From NCBI GenBank assembly GCA_016714685.1, contig JADKCH010000001.1, positions 620,001 to 684,000 on the forward strand: DNA of 64,000 nt, written 5' to 3'. Numbering within the stretch: position 1 is the stretch's first letter; each line of letters begins with the position of its first letter. Origin of the DNA: Candidatus Geothrix odensensis (lineage in GTDB: Bacteria > Acidobacteriota > Holophagae > Holophagales > Holophagaceae). The position numbers and the translations under genes were made by a program. Of the stretch, positions 17,306 through 25,095 are shown in pieces. The notes beneath the pieces are model-generated. The model did not search any database. It was not told the origin of the DNA and saw nothing but the letters and a program-made list of their open reading frames with translations.

Positions 17306-17794
17306 TCAGGCCTTTGCTCGGCTGTAGTAGCCATCGAAGGAGACGGTCCAGGTGGCGCCGCCATCGGGACTCTGCTCCCAGAGCTGGCGCACGCGGCCAT
17401 CCGGCAGTGGGGTCCAGGTGATGCGCTCCAGCACGCGGCCCCTGGGTCCCTCCGTCGTGCCCCGCAGCACCATGGAAGCGCCCTCCAGGCCTCCCAGGAG
17501 GTCCAGGCTGCCGCCCTTGGCATCGACCCAGCACTGCCGCCAGGCCTTGCGGGCCGGAAGGTAGCTGTTGAGGCTCGTGCCCGAGCCCCCCTGGCTGCCC
17601 TGCCAGTGCTCCTGCAGCACGGCCCCGCCGAGCAGGGCCACCACGCGGTTGCGGCCGAGACGCTGGCCCTTGGCATCGTGCACCTCCCAGTCGCCGATCC
17701 AGAAATCGAACTGGCGCTGCTCGGGGGTGCGATCCGTGGTGGGGGACATGGCCCCCAGCATGACTGGAAGGAGGAGGGGAAGGACATGGCGCAT
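17306..17794 (-). CDS. Secreted protein of unknown function (FDFWIGDWEV type)
   Basis: A 162-residue protein from ATG 17794 with a signal peptide (MRHVLPLLLPVMLGAMS). The mature part begins with QFDFWIGDWEVHDAKG, a signature seen in many bacterial secreted unknowns with a lipocalin-like beta-barrel, and ends DGGATWTVSFDGYYSR. No catalytic residues are recognised. It is convergent with the barrel gene (1 bp between stops) and divergent from scoB. It could bind a small ligand, but this is only a fold-based guess. Confidence 0.55.
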   Translation of the reverse strand: MRHVLPLLLPVMLGAMSPTTDRTPEQRQFDFWIGDWEVHDAKGQRLGRNRVVALLGGAVLQEHWQGSQGGSGTSLNSYLPARKAWRQCWVDAKGGSLDLLGGLEGASMVLRGTTEGPRGRVLERITWTPLPDGRVRQLWEQSPDGGATWTVSFDGYYSRAKA

Positions 17795-17926
17795 GGGGAC
17801 CTCGGATCCGCCATGCTGCATCCTGCGCCCGCAGGCGTCCCCCCAGGAGGGGCGAAGCGCGTGGGGGCTGGGGCGAACGGGCGGTCACCGCCCTGCGCTA
17901 TCCTGAAGCCCCCTGTCGAGGTCCGC

Positions 17927-18586
17927 ATGGCGTTGTCCCGAGATCAGCTGGTCCGCCGCGCGGCGCAGGAGCTGCGCGACGGCTTCTACGTGAACCTGGG
18001 CATCGGCATCCCCACCCTCATCGCCAACGCGATTCCCGCGGGGATGGACGTGGTCCTGCAGAGCGAGAACGGCCTGCTGGGCATCGGTCCCTTCCCCACG
18101 GACGCGGAGGTGGATCCGGACCTCATCAACGCGGGCAAGCAGACCGTCACCGCGGCGCCAGGCGCCAGCTTCTTCAGCAGCGCCGACAGCTTCGGCATGA
18201 TCCGCGGGGGCAAGATCGATCTGTGCTTCCTGGGCGCCATGCAGGTGGACATGGAGGGCAACCTCGCCAACTGGATGATCCCCGGCAAGATGGTCAAGGG
18301 CATGGGCGGCGCCATGGATCTGGTCGCCGCCGCCAAGCGCGTGGTGGTGGTCATGGAGCACACCAACAAGGACGGCGAGTTCAAGATCCTCCGCAAGTGC
18401 AACCTGCCCCTCACGGGCCAGCGCTGCGTGCACCGCATCATCACGGACCTGGCCGTCATCGACGTGGTGCCGGGCCGCGAGGGCCTGCGCCTGGTGGAAA
18501 TGGCGCCGGGCGTGACCCGCGAAGAAGTCCAGGCCAGGACAGAACCCCCGCTGGTGATGGACGGCGTCGTTGAAATGTCTCTGTGA
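17927..18586 (+). CDS. scoB: 3-oxoacid (succinyl-CoA) CoA-transferase subunit B
   Basis: A 219-residue beta subunit. It carries DGFYVNLGIGIPTLIAN, the catalytic glutamate in VVLQSENGLLGIGPFP, GKIDLCFLGAMQVD, and ANWMIPGKMVKGMGGAMDLV, all standard for ScoB. With ScoA it moves CoA from succinyl-CoA to acetoacetate or similar acids. The alpha subunit normally lies immediately upstream, but here that position holds a divergent secreted-protein gene, and no ScoA is in the window. The subunit must pair with one encoded elsewhere, or the operon has been split. Confidence 0.93.
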   Translation: MALSRDQLVRRAAQELRDGFYVNLGIGIPTLIANAIPAGMDVVLQSENGLLGIGPFPTDAEVDPDLINAGKQTVTAAPGASFFSSADSFGMIRGGKIDLCFLGAMQVDMEGNLANWMIPGKMVKGMGGAMDLVAAAKRVVVVMEHTNKDGEFKILRKCNLPLTGQRCVHRIITDLAVIDVVPGREGLRLVEMAPGVTREEVQARTEPPLVMDGVVEMSL

Positions 18587-18593
18587 GGTTGCC

Positions 18594-18948
18594 GTGGTGA
18601 TCCGCGCCCTTTCCGCCACCTCCCTCCTGCTGGCCTTCGCCTGCACCCCCCGGGACCACCGTGCCGCCCAAGCCCGCCGAACCCTTCGTCCCCCGGCTGG
18701 CCCTCCGCCCCGTGGCCGTGAGCCTCGCCCGCGGCGCCACCCAGAGCTTTCAGGCGGAGATCAACTACCCCGAGGGCATGCGCTACCTGCGCCAGCCTGT
18801 CGCCTGGCGCGTGGTGGAACCCGAGGGCGGCACCGTCACCGCCGCGGGCCTCTACACGGCCCCCGCCGCGCCCGGCACCTACCACGTGGAAGTGAGGCGC
18901 GAGGACTTCCCCGAAGTCACCGCCACGGCCACCGTGACGGTGAAGTGA
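18594..18948 (+). pseudogene. Small Ig-like lipoprotein with a frameshift in a C6 run
   Basis: GTG 18594 opens a lipoprotein signal peptide (IRALSATSLLLAFAC) with Cys at the lipobox. The frame is lost at a run of six C (18646-18651). The remainder, in the next frame, encodes VPPKPAEPFVPRLALRPV and an Ig-like ending (GGTVTAAGLYTAPAAPGTY), to a stop at 18948. With five C the two parts join as LAFACTPGTTVPPKPAEP, giving a coherent lipoprotein of about 117 residues. The stop overlaps the pyrD ATG (TGATG). The run may be a sequencing error, a mutation or a phase-variable tract. Function unknown. Confidence 0.7.
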
Positions 18949-19961
18949 TGGATCTGTACGGCGCCCTGCGCCCGCTGATCTTCCGCCTCGATCCCGAAAC
19001 CGCCCACAACCTCGCCTTCTGGCTGGGCGCCCGGGTCGCCGCCTGGCCGAACCTGCCCGAGCCGGACCACGCGCCGGCCCTTCGGCGGAACGCCCTCGGC
19101 CTGACCTTCCCCACCCCCCTCGGCCTGGCCGCCGGCCTGGACAAGGGTGCCACCCTGCTGCCGCTGTGGAAGTCCCTGGGCTTCGGCCACGTGGAGATCG
19201 GCACCGTGACGCCCCGGCCCCAGCCCGGCAACCCCAGGCCACGCCTGTTCCGCTTTCCCGAGGCGGGCCTGATCCTCAATCGCATGGGCTTCAACAGCGA
19301 GGGCGCCGAGGTGGTGGCGGCCCGGCTGCGGCACCGTCCGCCGGGCCTCATCGTGGGCGGCAACCTGGGCAAGAACAAGGAGACGCCCGAAGCCGCCGCG
19401 CTGGACGACTACCGCGCCGCCTACCGCCTGATCGCCCCCCAGGTGGACTACACGGCCCTGAACGTGAGCAGCCCCAACACGCCCGGCCTGCGGAACCTGC
19501 AGGCACCCGAGGCCCTCAAGCCCCTCCTGGCGGGCATGCTCGACCTGCGCCGGGAGATGGGCCTGGAGCGCCAGCCCCTGCTGCTGAAGCTGGCCCCGGA
19601 CCTGGCGCCGGAGGATCTCGACGCCATCGTGGAAGTGGCCGTGGCCTCAGGCATCTCGGGCCTCATCGCCACGAACACCACCCTGGATCGCGGCGTGGTG
19701 GCAGAACCGTTGCGGGCCCAGGTGGAGGCCAAGGGCGCCGGTGGGCTCAGTGGCGTCCCGCTCAAGCCCAGGGCCCGGGAGGTGCGCCGCCAGATCCTGG
19801 TGGCCCTGCGCGGCCGCCTGCCCCTGGTGGCCTGCGGCGGCCTGGGCTCCGCCGAGGATGTGCGCGGCGCGCTGGACGATGGCGCCGTCCTCGCCCAGAT
19901 CTACAGCGCCCTGATCTTCGAGGGGCCGGGGCTGGTGGACCGGATCCACGCCGGCATCTGA
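18948..19961 (+). CDS. pyrD: Dihydroorotate dehydrogenase (quinone), class 2
   Basis: A 337-residue enzyme that oxidises dihydroorotate to orotate in pyrimidine synthesis and passes electrons to the quinone pool. The N-terminal helices (RPLIFRLDPETAHNLAFW) form the membrane-associated quinone tunnel specific to class 2. Key blocks are FPTPLGLAAGLDKGATLL, VEIGTVTPRPQPGNP, RMGFNSEGAE, the catalytic serine in NVSSPNTPGLR, and IATNTTLDRG. The C-terminal FMN-phosphate loop is VACGGLGSAEDV. The ATG overlaps the lipoprotein stop, so translation is probably coupled. Menaquinone, suggested by mqnE nearby, is the likely acceptor. Confidence 0.96.
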   Translation: MDLYGALRPLIFRLDPETAHNLAFWLGARVAAWPNLPEPDHAPALRRNALGLTFPTPLGLAAGLDKGATLLPLWKSLGFGHVEIGTVTPRPQPGNPRPRLFRFPEAGLILNRMGFNSEGAEVVAARLRHRPPGLIVGGNLGKNKETPEAAALDDYRAAYRLIAPQVDYTALNVSSPNTPGLRNLQAPEALKPLLAGMLDLRREMGLERQPLLLKLAPDLAPEDLDAIVEVAVASGISGLIATNTTLDRGVVAEPLRAQVEAKGAGGLSGVPLKPRAREVRRQILVALRGRLPLVACGGLGSAEDVRGALDDGAVLAQIYSALIFEGPGLVDRIHAGI

Positions 19962-20000
19962 GGGCCCGGCTTGCGCCAGCCTGCGTCTATACTGGGCCTC

Positions 20001-21740
20001 ATGAATTCCAGGTCCATTTCGACCCGCGTCGCCCACCCCTGGCGTCCCCTGCGGGTGGCCTGCCTCAGCGCACTGGTGGTGGGGGTCCTGGCCCAATTCG
20101 GCCTCTCCGAGCGCAATCGGGACCTGCTGGTGATTCTCGGGATGATCGTGCTCGTCTCGTTGGCGCTGTTCCATGCGAGCCGGCGGGCCTACCGTTCCGA
20201 CCCAGAGGCCCGGGGCTGGCAGCTCATCTCCCTCTTTCTCGTGGTCGCCCTCCTGCTGCAGCTCTTCCGCCTTCCGGAGCACTTCGAAGTGGGGTGGTCA
20301 TTCCTCCACGGCCCCTTCCCCTTCATCCTCTCCTTGGTGGGCTCCACCCTCCAGGCCTTCGCCCTTGCCCGCTGGCAGCTCTCACCTCGGACACGCTTCG
20401 AACGCCTCCGCCATGGGCTCGACGGCCTGCTGTTCGCCCTCGCTGTCTTCTTCGTGCTCTGGGTACTGGTGCTCGGCCCGCTCTTCCTGAGCGATCAGTT
20501 TCCCGTGGCGGTCCGGCTCGTCTGGCTGGCGACCTTCCTCGTCTACGACCTGCTCCTGGGCCTGACCCTCTACCTGGGGCTTTCCGATCCGGCGAGGTTC
20601 CGGGGCCCCCTAGGCTGGCTGGCCGCGGCCTTCATGCTGGCGAGTCTCCTGAACCTCTACATCCTCCTGGGCAAGCTCGCGGGAGCGGTGAAGGTTCCTG
20701 ATCTGCCAGGGGGCGTCACCTTCGCCCTGCCCTTGGCCTACCTGGGCGCTGCCCTGTCTCCGCATTCCGTGGGGTCGAGGTCAAGTGGGGGCGAGCCACC
20801 CCACTTGATCCACCTGGTCCCCTACCTTCCGGTGCTGGGAGCGACCATCCTGGGCATGGGGCAGCTGGCTTTCGGCTCCGGTGAAGGCCATCAGCCGGTC
20901 CTGGTCTGGCTGGCCCTGGCGCTGGTCCTGGTGCTGCTCGTCCGGCAGTACCTGGCGCTGCGGGACTACTCCATCCTGTCCCGGACCCTCGAGGCCCGGG
21001 TCGCCGAACGCACCCAGGCCCTGGAGCAGGCCCAGGCCCTGCTCCTGCGCACGGAGCGCATGAACTCCCTGGCCACGCTCGGCGCGGGCCTGGCGCACGA
21101 CATGAACAACATGCTGAGTGCCATCCACAGCCGGGCGGAGCTCGTCATCATGGACCTGGACGAGGGCAGGCTCCCGGACCGCAAGGACATGCTCCGGGTC
21201 CAGGAGGCCACCCAGCTCGCCGCGGCGCTCAGCGGCCGCCTGATGGCCCTGGGCCGCCAGGAGGCCGAGCCCCCGCGCCTCCTGGATCTGGGCGAGGAGC
21301 TGCTGGCGATCCAGCCGCTGCTCCAGATGCTGCTGCCCGGCAGCCTGACGCTCCGCCTGGACAGCCCCGGGCCCCTGCCCTTCCTGGGCACGCGAGGCCT
21401 GCTGGAGCAGATCCTGGTGAACCTCGTCGGCAATGCCCGGGACGCCATGCCCTCGGGAGGCGTCATCACGCTCAGAGGTCGGGCGCCCGGGTCCGAGGAA
21501 GGCCGGGTGGGTCCTCTTCTCGAAATCGAGGACACGGGCACCGGCATCCCCGAGGAACTGCAGTCCCAGGTGTTCCAGCCCTTCTTCACCACCAAGGCGC
21601 CCGGCATCGGCACGGGGCTGGGCCTGACTTCCGTGAAGTCGCTGCTGGAGAAGGCGGGTGGCTCCATCCAGTTCGCCAGCCGCGCCGGCCAGGGGACCAC
21701 CTTCCAGATCCGCCTGCCCTACGCCGCCGAGGGCATCTGA
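20001..21740 (+). CDS. Membrane sensor histidine kinase
   Basis: A 579-residue protein. The first 325 residues hold about eight to nine hydrophobic segments with little soluble sensor domain. A coiled coil (EARVAERTQALEQAQ) leads to the phospho-acceptor H-box LGAGLAHDMNNMLSAI (about His366). The ATPase domain has the N-box NLVGNARDAMP, G1 EDTGTGIP, the F-box PFFTTKA and G2 GTGLGLTSV. No response-regulator gene lies beside it. It probably senses a membrane-linked signal, perhaps redox or lipid, but nothing identifies the ligand. It is in the same direction as pyrD and mqnE, with gaps of 39 and 88 bp. Confidence 0.93.
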   Translation: MNSRSISTRVAHPWRPLRVACLSALVVGVLAQFGLSERNRDLLVILGMIVLVSLALFHASRRAYRSDPEARGWQLISLFLVVALLLQLFRLPEHFEVGWSFLHGPFPFILSLVGSTLQAFALARWQLSPRTRFERLRHGLDGLLFALAVFFVLWVLVLGPLFLSDQFPVAVRLVWLATFLVYDLLLGLTLYLGLSDPARFRGPLGWLAAAFMLASLLNLYILLGKLAGAVKVPDLPGGVTFALPLAYLGAALSPHSVGSRSSGGEPPHLIHLVPYLPVLGATILGMGQLAFGSGEGHQPVLVWLALALVLVLLVRQYLALRDYSILSRTLEARVAERTQALEQAQALLLRTERMNSLATLGAGLAHDMNNMLSAIHSRAELVIMDLDEGRLPDRKDMLRVQEATQLAAALSGRLMALGRQEAEPPRLLDLGEELLAIQPLLQMLLPGSLTLRLDSPGPLPFLGTRGLLEQILVNLVGNARDAMPSGGVITLRGRAPGSEEGRVGPLLEIEDTGTGIPEELQSQVFQPFFTTKAPGIGTGLGLTSVKSLLEKAGGSIQFASRAGQGTTFQIRLPYAAEGI

Positions 21741-21828
21741 AGCCCTCGGAATCGGATCGGCTAGTGTCTTGGTTCCAGCGTTTCCAGTAGGCCTTCGCGG
21801 GGCGTTACACTGGTGGACCGAGGTATCG

Positions 21829-22956
21829 ATGTTGTCACTGCAATCGAGGATCCGCGACGCCCGCCTGCTGCCCCTGGCCGAGAAGGTGCTGCGCGGCGAA
21901 CGCCTGAGTTTCGAGGATGGCTTGCTGCTCTATGAGACGCCGGACCTCAACGGCGTGGGCGCCATGGCCCACCTCGTGCGGCTCCAGAAGCATGGCCGGG
22001 CCGCCTACTACGTGGTGAGCCGCCGCCTCTCCTACACCAACGTCTGCTACACCCACTGCCAGTTCTGCGCCTTCCAGGCCAAGCCCGGCGATCCCCGGGC
22101 CTACGCCCTCTCCGCGGAAGAGATCATCGCCGAGTTGGAGAAACCGGAGAACGCGGGGGTCCGCGAGCTGCACATGACCTCCGGGCACAACCCCAAGCTG
22201 AAGATCGACTACTTCGAGGATCTGTTCACGAAGCTCAAGGCCCGCTTCCCGTCCATCCACCTCAAGGTCTTCACCATGATCGAGATGGACTACTACGCCC
22301 GCATCTCCGGCCTCAGCACGGATGCCTTCCTCGACCGCTGCATGGCCGCGGGCCTGGAGAGCTGCCCCGGCGGCGGCGCCGAGATCTTCGACGAAGCCCT
22401 GCGCGAGCGGATCTGCATCGGCAAGAAGGACGCCCAGGTCTGGCTGGACACCGCCGCCATCTGCCACCGCAAGGGGCTGCCCACCAACTGCACCATGCTC
22501 TACGGCCACATCGAGGAGGCGAAGCACCGGGTGGACCACCTGCTCCGCTTGCGCAAGCTGCAGGATGAATCCCTGGCCTCGGGCTACACAGGCTTCCTGG
22601 CCTACATCCCCCTGGCCTACCAGAACGAGGACAACGAGCTCAGCGCCACCCATGTCATCCACGAGACCACGGGCACCCAGGACCTGCGCGAGATCGCCGT
22701 GGCCCGGCTGCTGCTCGACAACATCCCGCACATCAAGGCCTACTGGGTGATGATCTCGCCGGGCCTGGCGCAGGCGGGCCTCAGCTACGGCGCCGACGAT
22801 CTGGACGGCACCGTCATTGCCGAGGAGATCGCCCACCTGGCCGGGGCCAAGAGTCCCCAGGGGCTGCAGCAGGCGGAGTTGGTGCGCCTCATCCGAGAGG
22901 CCGGCTTCGAGGCCCTGGAGCGGGACAACCTCTACAACGTCTACGCGACTGCCTAA
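21829..22956 (+). CDS. mqnE: Aminofutalosine synthase (radical SAM, menaquinone pathway)
   Basis: A 375-residue radical SAM enzyme. The cluster motif is CYTHCQFCAF (Cx3Cx2C), preceded by YVVSRRLSYTN. HMTSGHNPKL, GLESCPGGGAEIFDE and FLAYIPLAYQNEDN are features of the MqnE/MqnC group, and the central ESCPGGGAEI block with length near 375 favours MqnE over MqnC. It joins enolpyruvyl-benzoate and SAM to form aminofutalosine in the alternative menaquinone route. The start ATG has GAGG upstream. No other mqn gene is in this window, so the pathway is scattered. Confidence 0.9.
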   Translation: MLSLQSRIRDARLLPLAEKVLRGERLSFEDGLLLYETPDLNGVGAMAHLVRLQKHGRAAYYVVSRRLSYTNVCYTHCQFCAFQAKPGDPRAYALSAEEIIAELEKPENAGVRELHMTSGHNPKLKIDYFEDLFTKLKARFPSIHLKVFTMIEMDYYARISGLSTDAFLDRCMAAGLESCPGGGAEIFDEALRERICIGKKDAQVWLDTAAICHRKGLPTNCTMLYGHIEEAKHRVDHLLRLRKLQDESLASGYTGFLAYIPLAYQNEDNELSATHVIHETTGTQDLREIAVARLLLDNIPHIKAYWVMISPGLAQAGLSYGADDLDGTVIAEEIAHLAGAKSPQGLQQAELVRLIREAGFEALERDNLYNVYATA

Positions 22957-22963
22957 AAAAGCT

Positions 22964-23274
22964 CCACCACGAAGGCAGGAAGACCACGAAATAGAATCCC
23001 CCTTCCTGAGTATCGGCGAGGCTCCGCATGATCTTTTCAAGATCAAAAGCGGAACCACAGATTCCACAGATGGCACAGATGAACGCCGACCCCATGCTGG
23101 TGAAGCGGTCTCTCCAGACAACCCCACCGATGCTCTTTTCCAATCTGTGTGAACCTGTGAAATCTGTGGACCCATCACCTTTTCTGCGGCCATCTGCGGT
23201 TTCAGTCTTTCAGGCTGAGTTTCGCCGATAACCAGATCCCGCTTTTTCTTCGTGGTCTTCCTGTCTTCGTGGTG
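22964..23274. repeat. Outer palindrome of CCACGAAG type
   Basis: The left arm (22964-22990) contains CCACGAAGGCAGGAAGACCA. The right arm (23249-23274) is its reverse complement with one mismatch. The same 24-25 nt arm recurs between uvrB and fabF at 34203-34269, so this is a dispersed repeat family. Here the arms are separated by about 260 bp holding other inverted repeats. A second pair, TATCGGCGA (23011-23019) and TCGCCGATA (23222-23230), lies just inside. Confidence 0.8.
23053..23173. repeat. Inner palindrome of CCACAGATT/AATCTGTGG type
   Basis: Left part (23053-23083) carries AACCACAGATTCCACAGATG. The right part (23136-23173) carries AATCTGTGTGAACCTGTGAA and ATCTGTGGA, an imperfect reverse complement. 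It is nested inside the CCACGAAG palindrome and appears to be a separate repeat type. No coding potential. Confidence 0.65.
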
Positions 23275-23288
23275 AATGAGTTCCCTTA

Positions 23289-24464
23289 TCAGTCGACTTT
23301 TCGCTTCTCATAGGTCCTGGCCGGATCCAGCGCGAAGGCATAGCGGCTGGTCCACAGGCGGTCGTGGATGCGGGCGGCCTGGGCGGCCAGGGGCGAATCG
23401 CGGAAGAGCAGCTCGATGTTGCGCGACTCGGTGAAGTAGCTCTCCTCCCAGTTGCTGGTGCCCAGGGCCAGATGGACCTCGTCCGCCACCAGGTACTTGC
23501 TGTGGATGACCCGGGCGAAGGGGATGTGGCCTTCCTTCGCCTCGGGGATCGAGGCCACCTTCACCTCCAGATTGGGGATCAGGGCCAGCGCCTTCAGGTG
23601 CGGCAGGGCCCGCCCCCCCAGCACCCAGTCCGAGACCAGCAGCCGCACCTTCACCCCGCGCACGGCCGCGGCCCGCAAGGCATTGTCCAGGGCGGGCCAG
23701 TAGCGGTCCTGGCCCGAGATCGGGGAGTAGGTCAGGAGCTGCACCCGGACGCTCTGCTTCGCCTGGTCGATCAGGTCCACCAGGGCCTCGATGGAAGGCC
23801 GGATGTCCTTGGGTGTGAGGAAGGGCGGGCTGGCCACCAGCTCCACCTGGGAGCGCGCGGACATGGGCGGCACCGCCGGGAAGTGGGGCAGCTTGCGGCC
23901 CTCGGCAAAGGCCCAGTCGATGGCGAAGAGCCGCGCCAGCCGCGACACGAGCACGGGCTCGGCGGTGTGCACGCCCAGCTCGTGGATGTGCTCCAGGGCG
24001 CGCCAGTCGAAGTTCTGGCTGCCCAGGAAGGCCTCGCGGCCATCCACGACGAAATACTTGGCGTGGAGGATGCCCCTGGAGACGCCCGCCAGGTCGAAGC
24101 TGCGCACCTCGGCGCCCGGAATGCGCCGGAGCCGGGCGACCGAGGCCGGATCCTGGTCGAGCATTTTGGAAGACAGCAGGAAGCGAACCTTCACGCCCCG
24201 CGCTCCGGCCTTCTCCAGCTCCCCCAGCACCGGCTCCAGGGCACTGCCCGGGCGGCTGGTCACGTAGAACTCCGCGGCCTCGACGCTGACCTTCGCGCCG
24301 CGGAGCATGTCCAGCCACACCTCCTTGGCGAAAGGCAGGGCCGGATCGGCGAGGTCCGTCTCCACGGGTATGGACTGCACCAGGCGGGTGGTGGGCGCCT
24401 GCGGCTGGGCGGCGCCCAGAGCCAGGCAGGTCGTCAAGATCAGCAGCAGCGAACGCGGGCTCAT
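23289..24464 (-). CDS. Secreted phospholipase D-like protein
   Basis: A 391-residue protein with a signal peptide (LLLILTTCLALGAAQ). It has two complete HKD motifs: HAKYFVVDGREAFLGSQN (from about His134) and HSKYLVADEVHLALGTSN (from about His321), spaced as in a single-chain PLD dimer. Family members cleave or transfer phosphodiester bonds in phospholipids, cardiolipin or nucleic acid. The export signal and layout recall PLD3/PLD4-type and cardiolipin-synthase-type enzymes, but there is no N-terminal membrane segment beyond the signal. Divergent from the folate gene. Confidence 0.88.
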   Translation of the reverse strand: MSPRSLLLILTTCLALGAAQPQAPTTRLVQSIPVETDLADPALPFAKEVWLDMLRGAKVSVEAAEFYVTSRPGSALEPVLGELEKAGARGVKVRFLLSSKMLDQDPASVARLRRIPGAEVRSFDLAGVSRGILHAKYFVVDGREAFLGSQNFDWRALEHIHELGVHTAEPVLVSRLARLFAIDWAFAEGRKLPHFPAVPPMSARSQVELVASPPFLTPKDIRPSIEALVDLIDQAKQSVRVQLLTYSPISGQDRYWPALDNALRAAAVRGVKVRLLVSDWVLGGRALPHLKALALIPNLEVKVASIPEAKEGHIPFARVIHSKYLVADEVHLALGTSNWEESYFTESRNIELLFRDSPLAAQAARIHDRLWTSRYAFALDPARTYEKRKVD

Positions 24465-24529
24465 GGGGTCACTCCACCCGCGAGGATACTCCGTTGACGC
24501 CAGCCCATTTCCCCTGTTGATCTGATCGC

Positions 24530-25087
24530 ATGGAGACCAAGGCTGAGTTCCGCGCCCACCTGAAGGCCCGCCGGGACGCGATGCCGGAGGCCACCCGGGC
24601 GGCTGCGTCGGAGGCCATCTGCGCCCACCTCGACCGCCTGTGTCGGAATCGCCGATTCACGCGCATCGGCGCCTTCTGGCCCTTCGGCTCAGAGATCGAC
24701 CTGCGGCCGGCCGTCACCGCCCATCCCGACTGGCTCTGGTTCTTCCCGCGGGTGGCCTCCACCCGGCCGCCCCGCCTGGCCTGGGGTACCGAACCCCTGG
24801 AGAAGGGGCAGTGGGGACTCATGGAGCCGGCCCTGGCCCTGCACTTCCTTCCGCCCGTGGAGCTGCTGCTGGTGCCCGGTCTCGTCTTCGATGACGAGGG
24901 ACATCGCATGGGCTACGGCCGCGGGTTTTACGATGCGCTGCTGGCCCAGCTCCCGGAAGAAATCCTGACCGTGGGCGTGGGCTTCGAAGCCCAGATGCAC
25001 CTGCCCGTGCCCGTGGAGCCCCACGACTGGCCGGTCCAGGCGCTGCTGAGCGAGGCAGGGCTTCGTTTCCTGGAGACTGAGGACTGA
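24530..25087 (+). CDS. 5-formyltetrahydrofolate cyclo-ligase
   Basis: A 185-residue enzyme that converts 5-formyl-THF to 5,10-methenyl-THF with ATP. The N-terminal basic stretch FRAHLKARRDAMP, the FWPFGSEIDLRP loop, LVPGLVFDDEGHRMGYGRGFYDALL (the family's ATP/folate block, split here by position only), and a C-terminal GVGFEAQ are typical, and the length is normal. It lies between a divergent phospholipase D-like gene and a convergent signalling gene (8 bp gap), so it appears to be monocistronic. Confidence 0.93.
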   Translation: METKAEFRAHLKARRDAMPEATRAAASEAICAHLDRLCRNRRFTRIGAFWPFGSEIDLRPAVTAHPDWLWFFPRVASTRPPRLAWGTEPLEKGQWGLMEPALALHFLPPVELLLVPGLVFDDEGHRMGYGRGFYDALLAQLPEEILTVGVGFEAQMHLPVPVEPHDWPVQALLSEAGLRFLETED

Positions 25088-25095
25088 GGCTTCCC

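Larger units (their letters stand above)
22957..23288. other. 332 bp gene-free region filled by nested palindromes
   Basis: Nothing here looks coding. It holds three concentric inverted repeats, listed separately, and is less G/C-rich than the genes on either side (mqnE and the phospholipase D-like gene, which converge). No clear terminator with a T-run is visible, although the outer palindrome could form one large hairpin. Confidence 0.7.

Noticed and set aside
23224..23231. GCCGATAA as a sigma-28 -10 box
   Set aside because: No TAAA lies 15 bp upstream, and the sequence is part of a nested palindrome with no plus-strand gene following.
24494..24522. TTGACG-N17-TTGATC as a sigma-70 promoter for the folate cyclo-ligase gene
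   Set aside because: The -10 box is poor, and the start codon would be only 7 bp further on.
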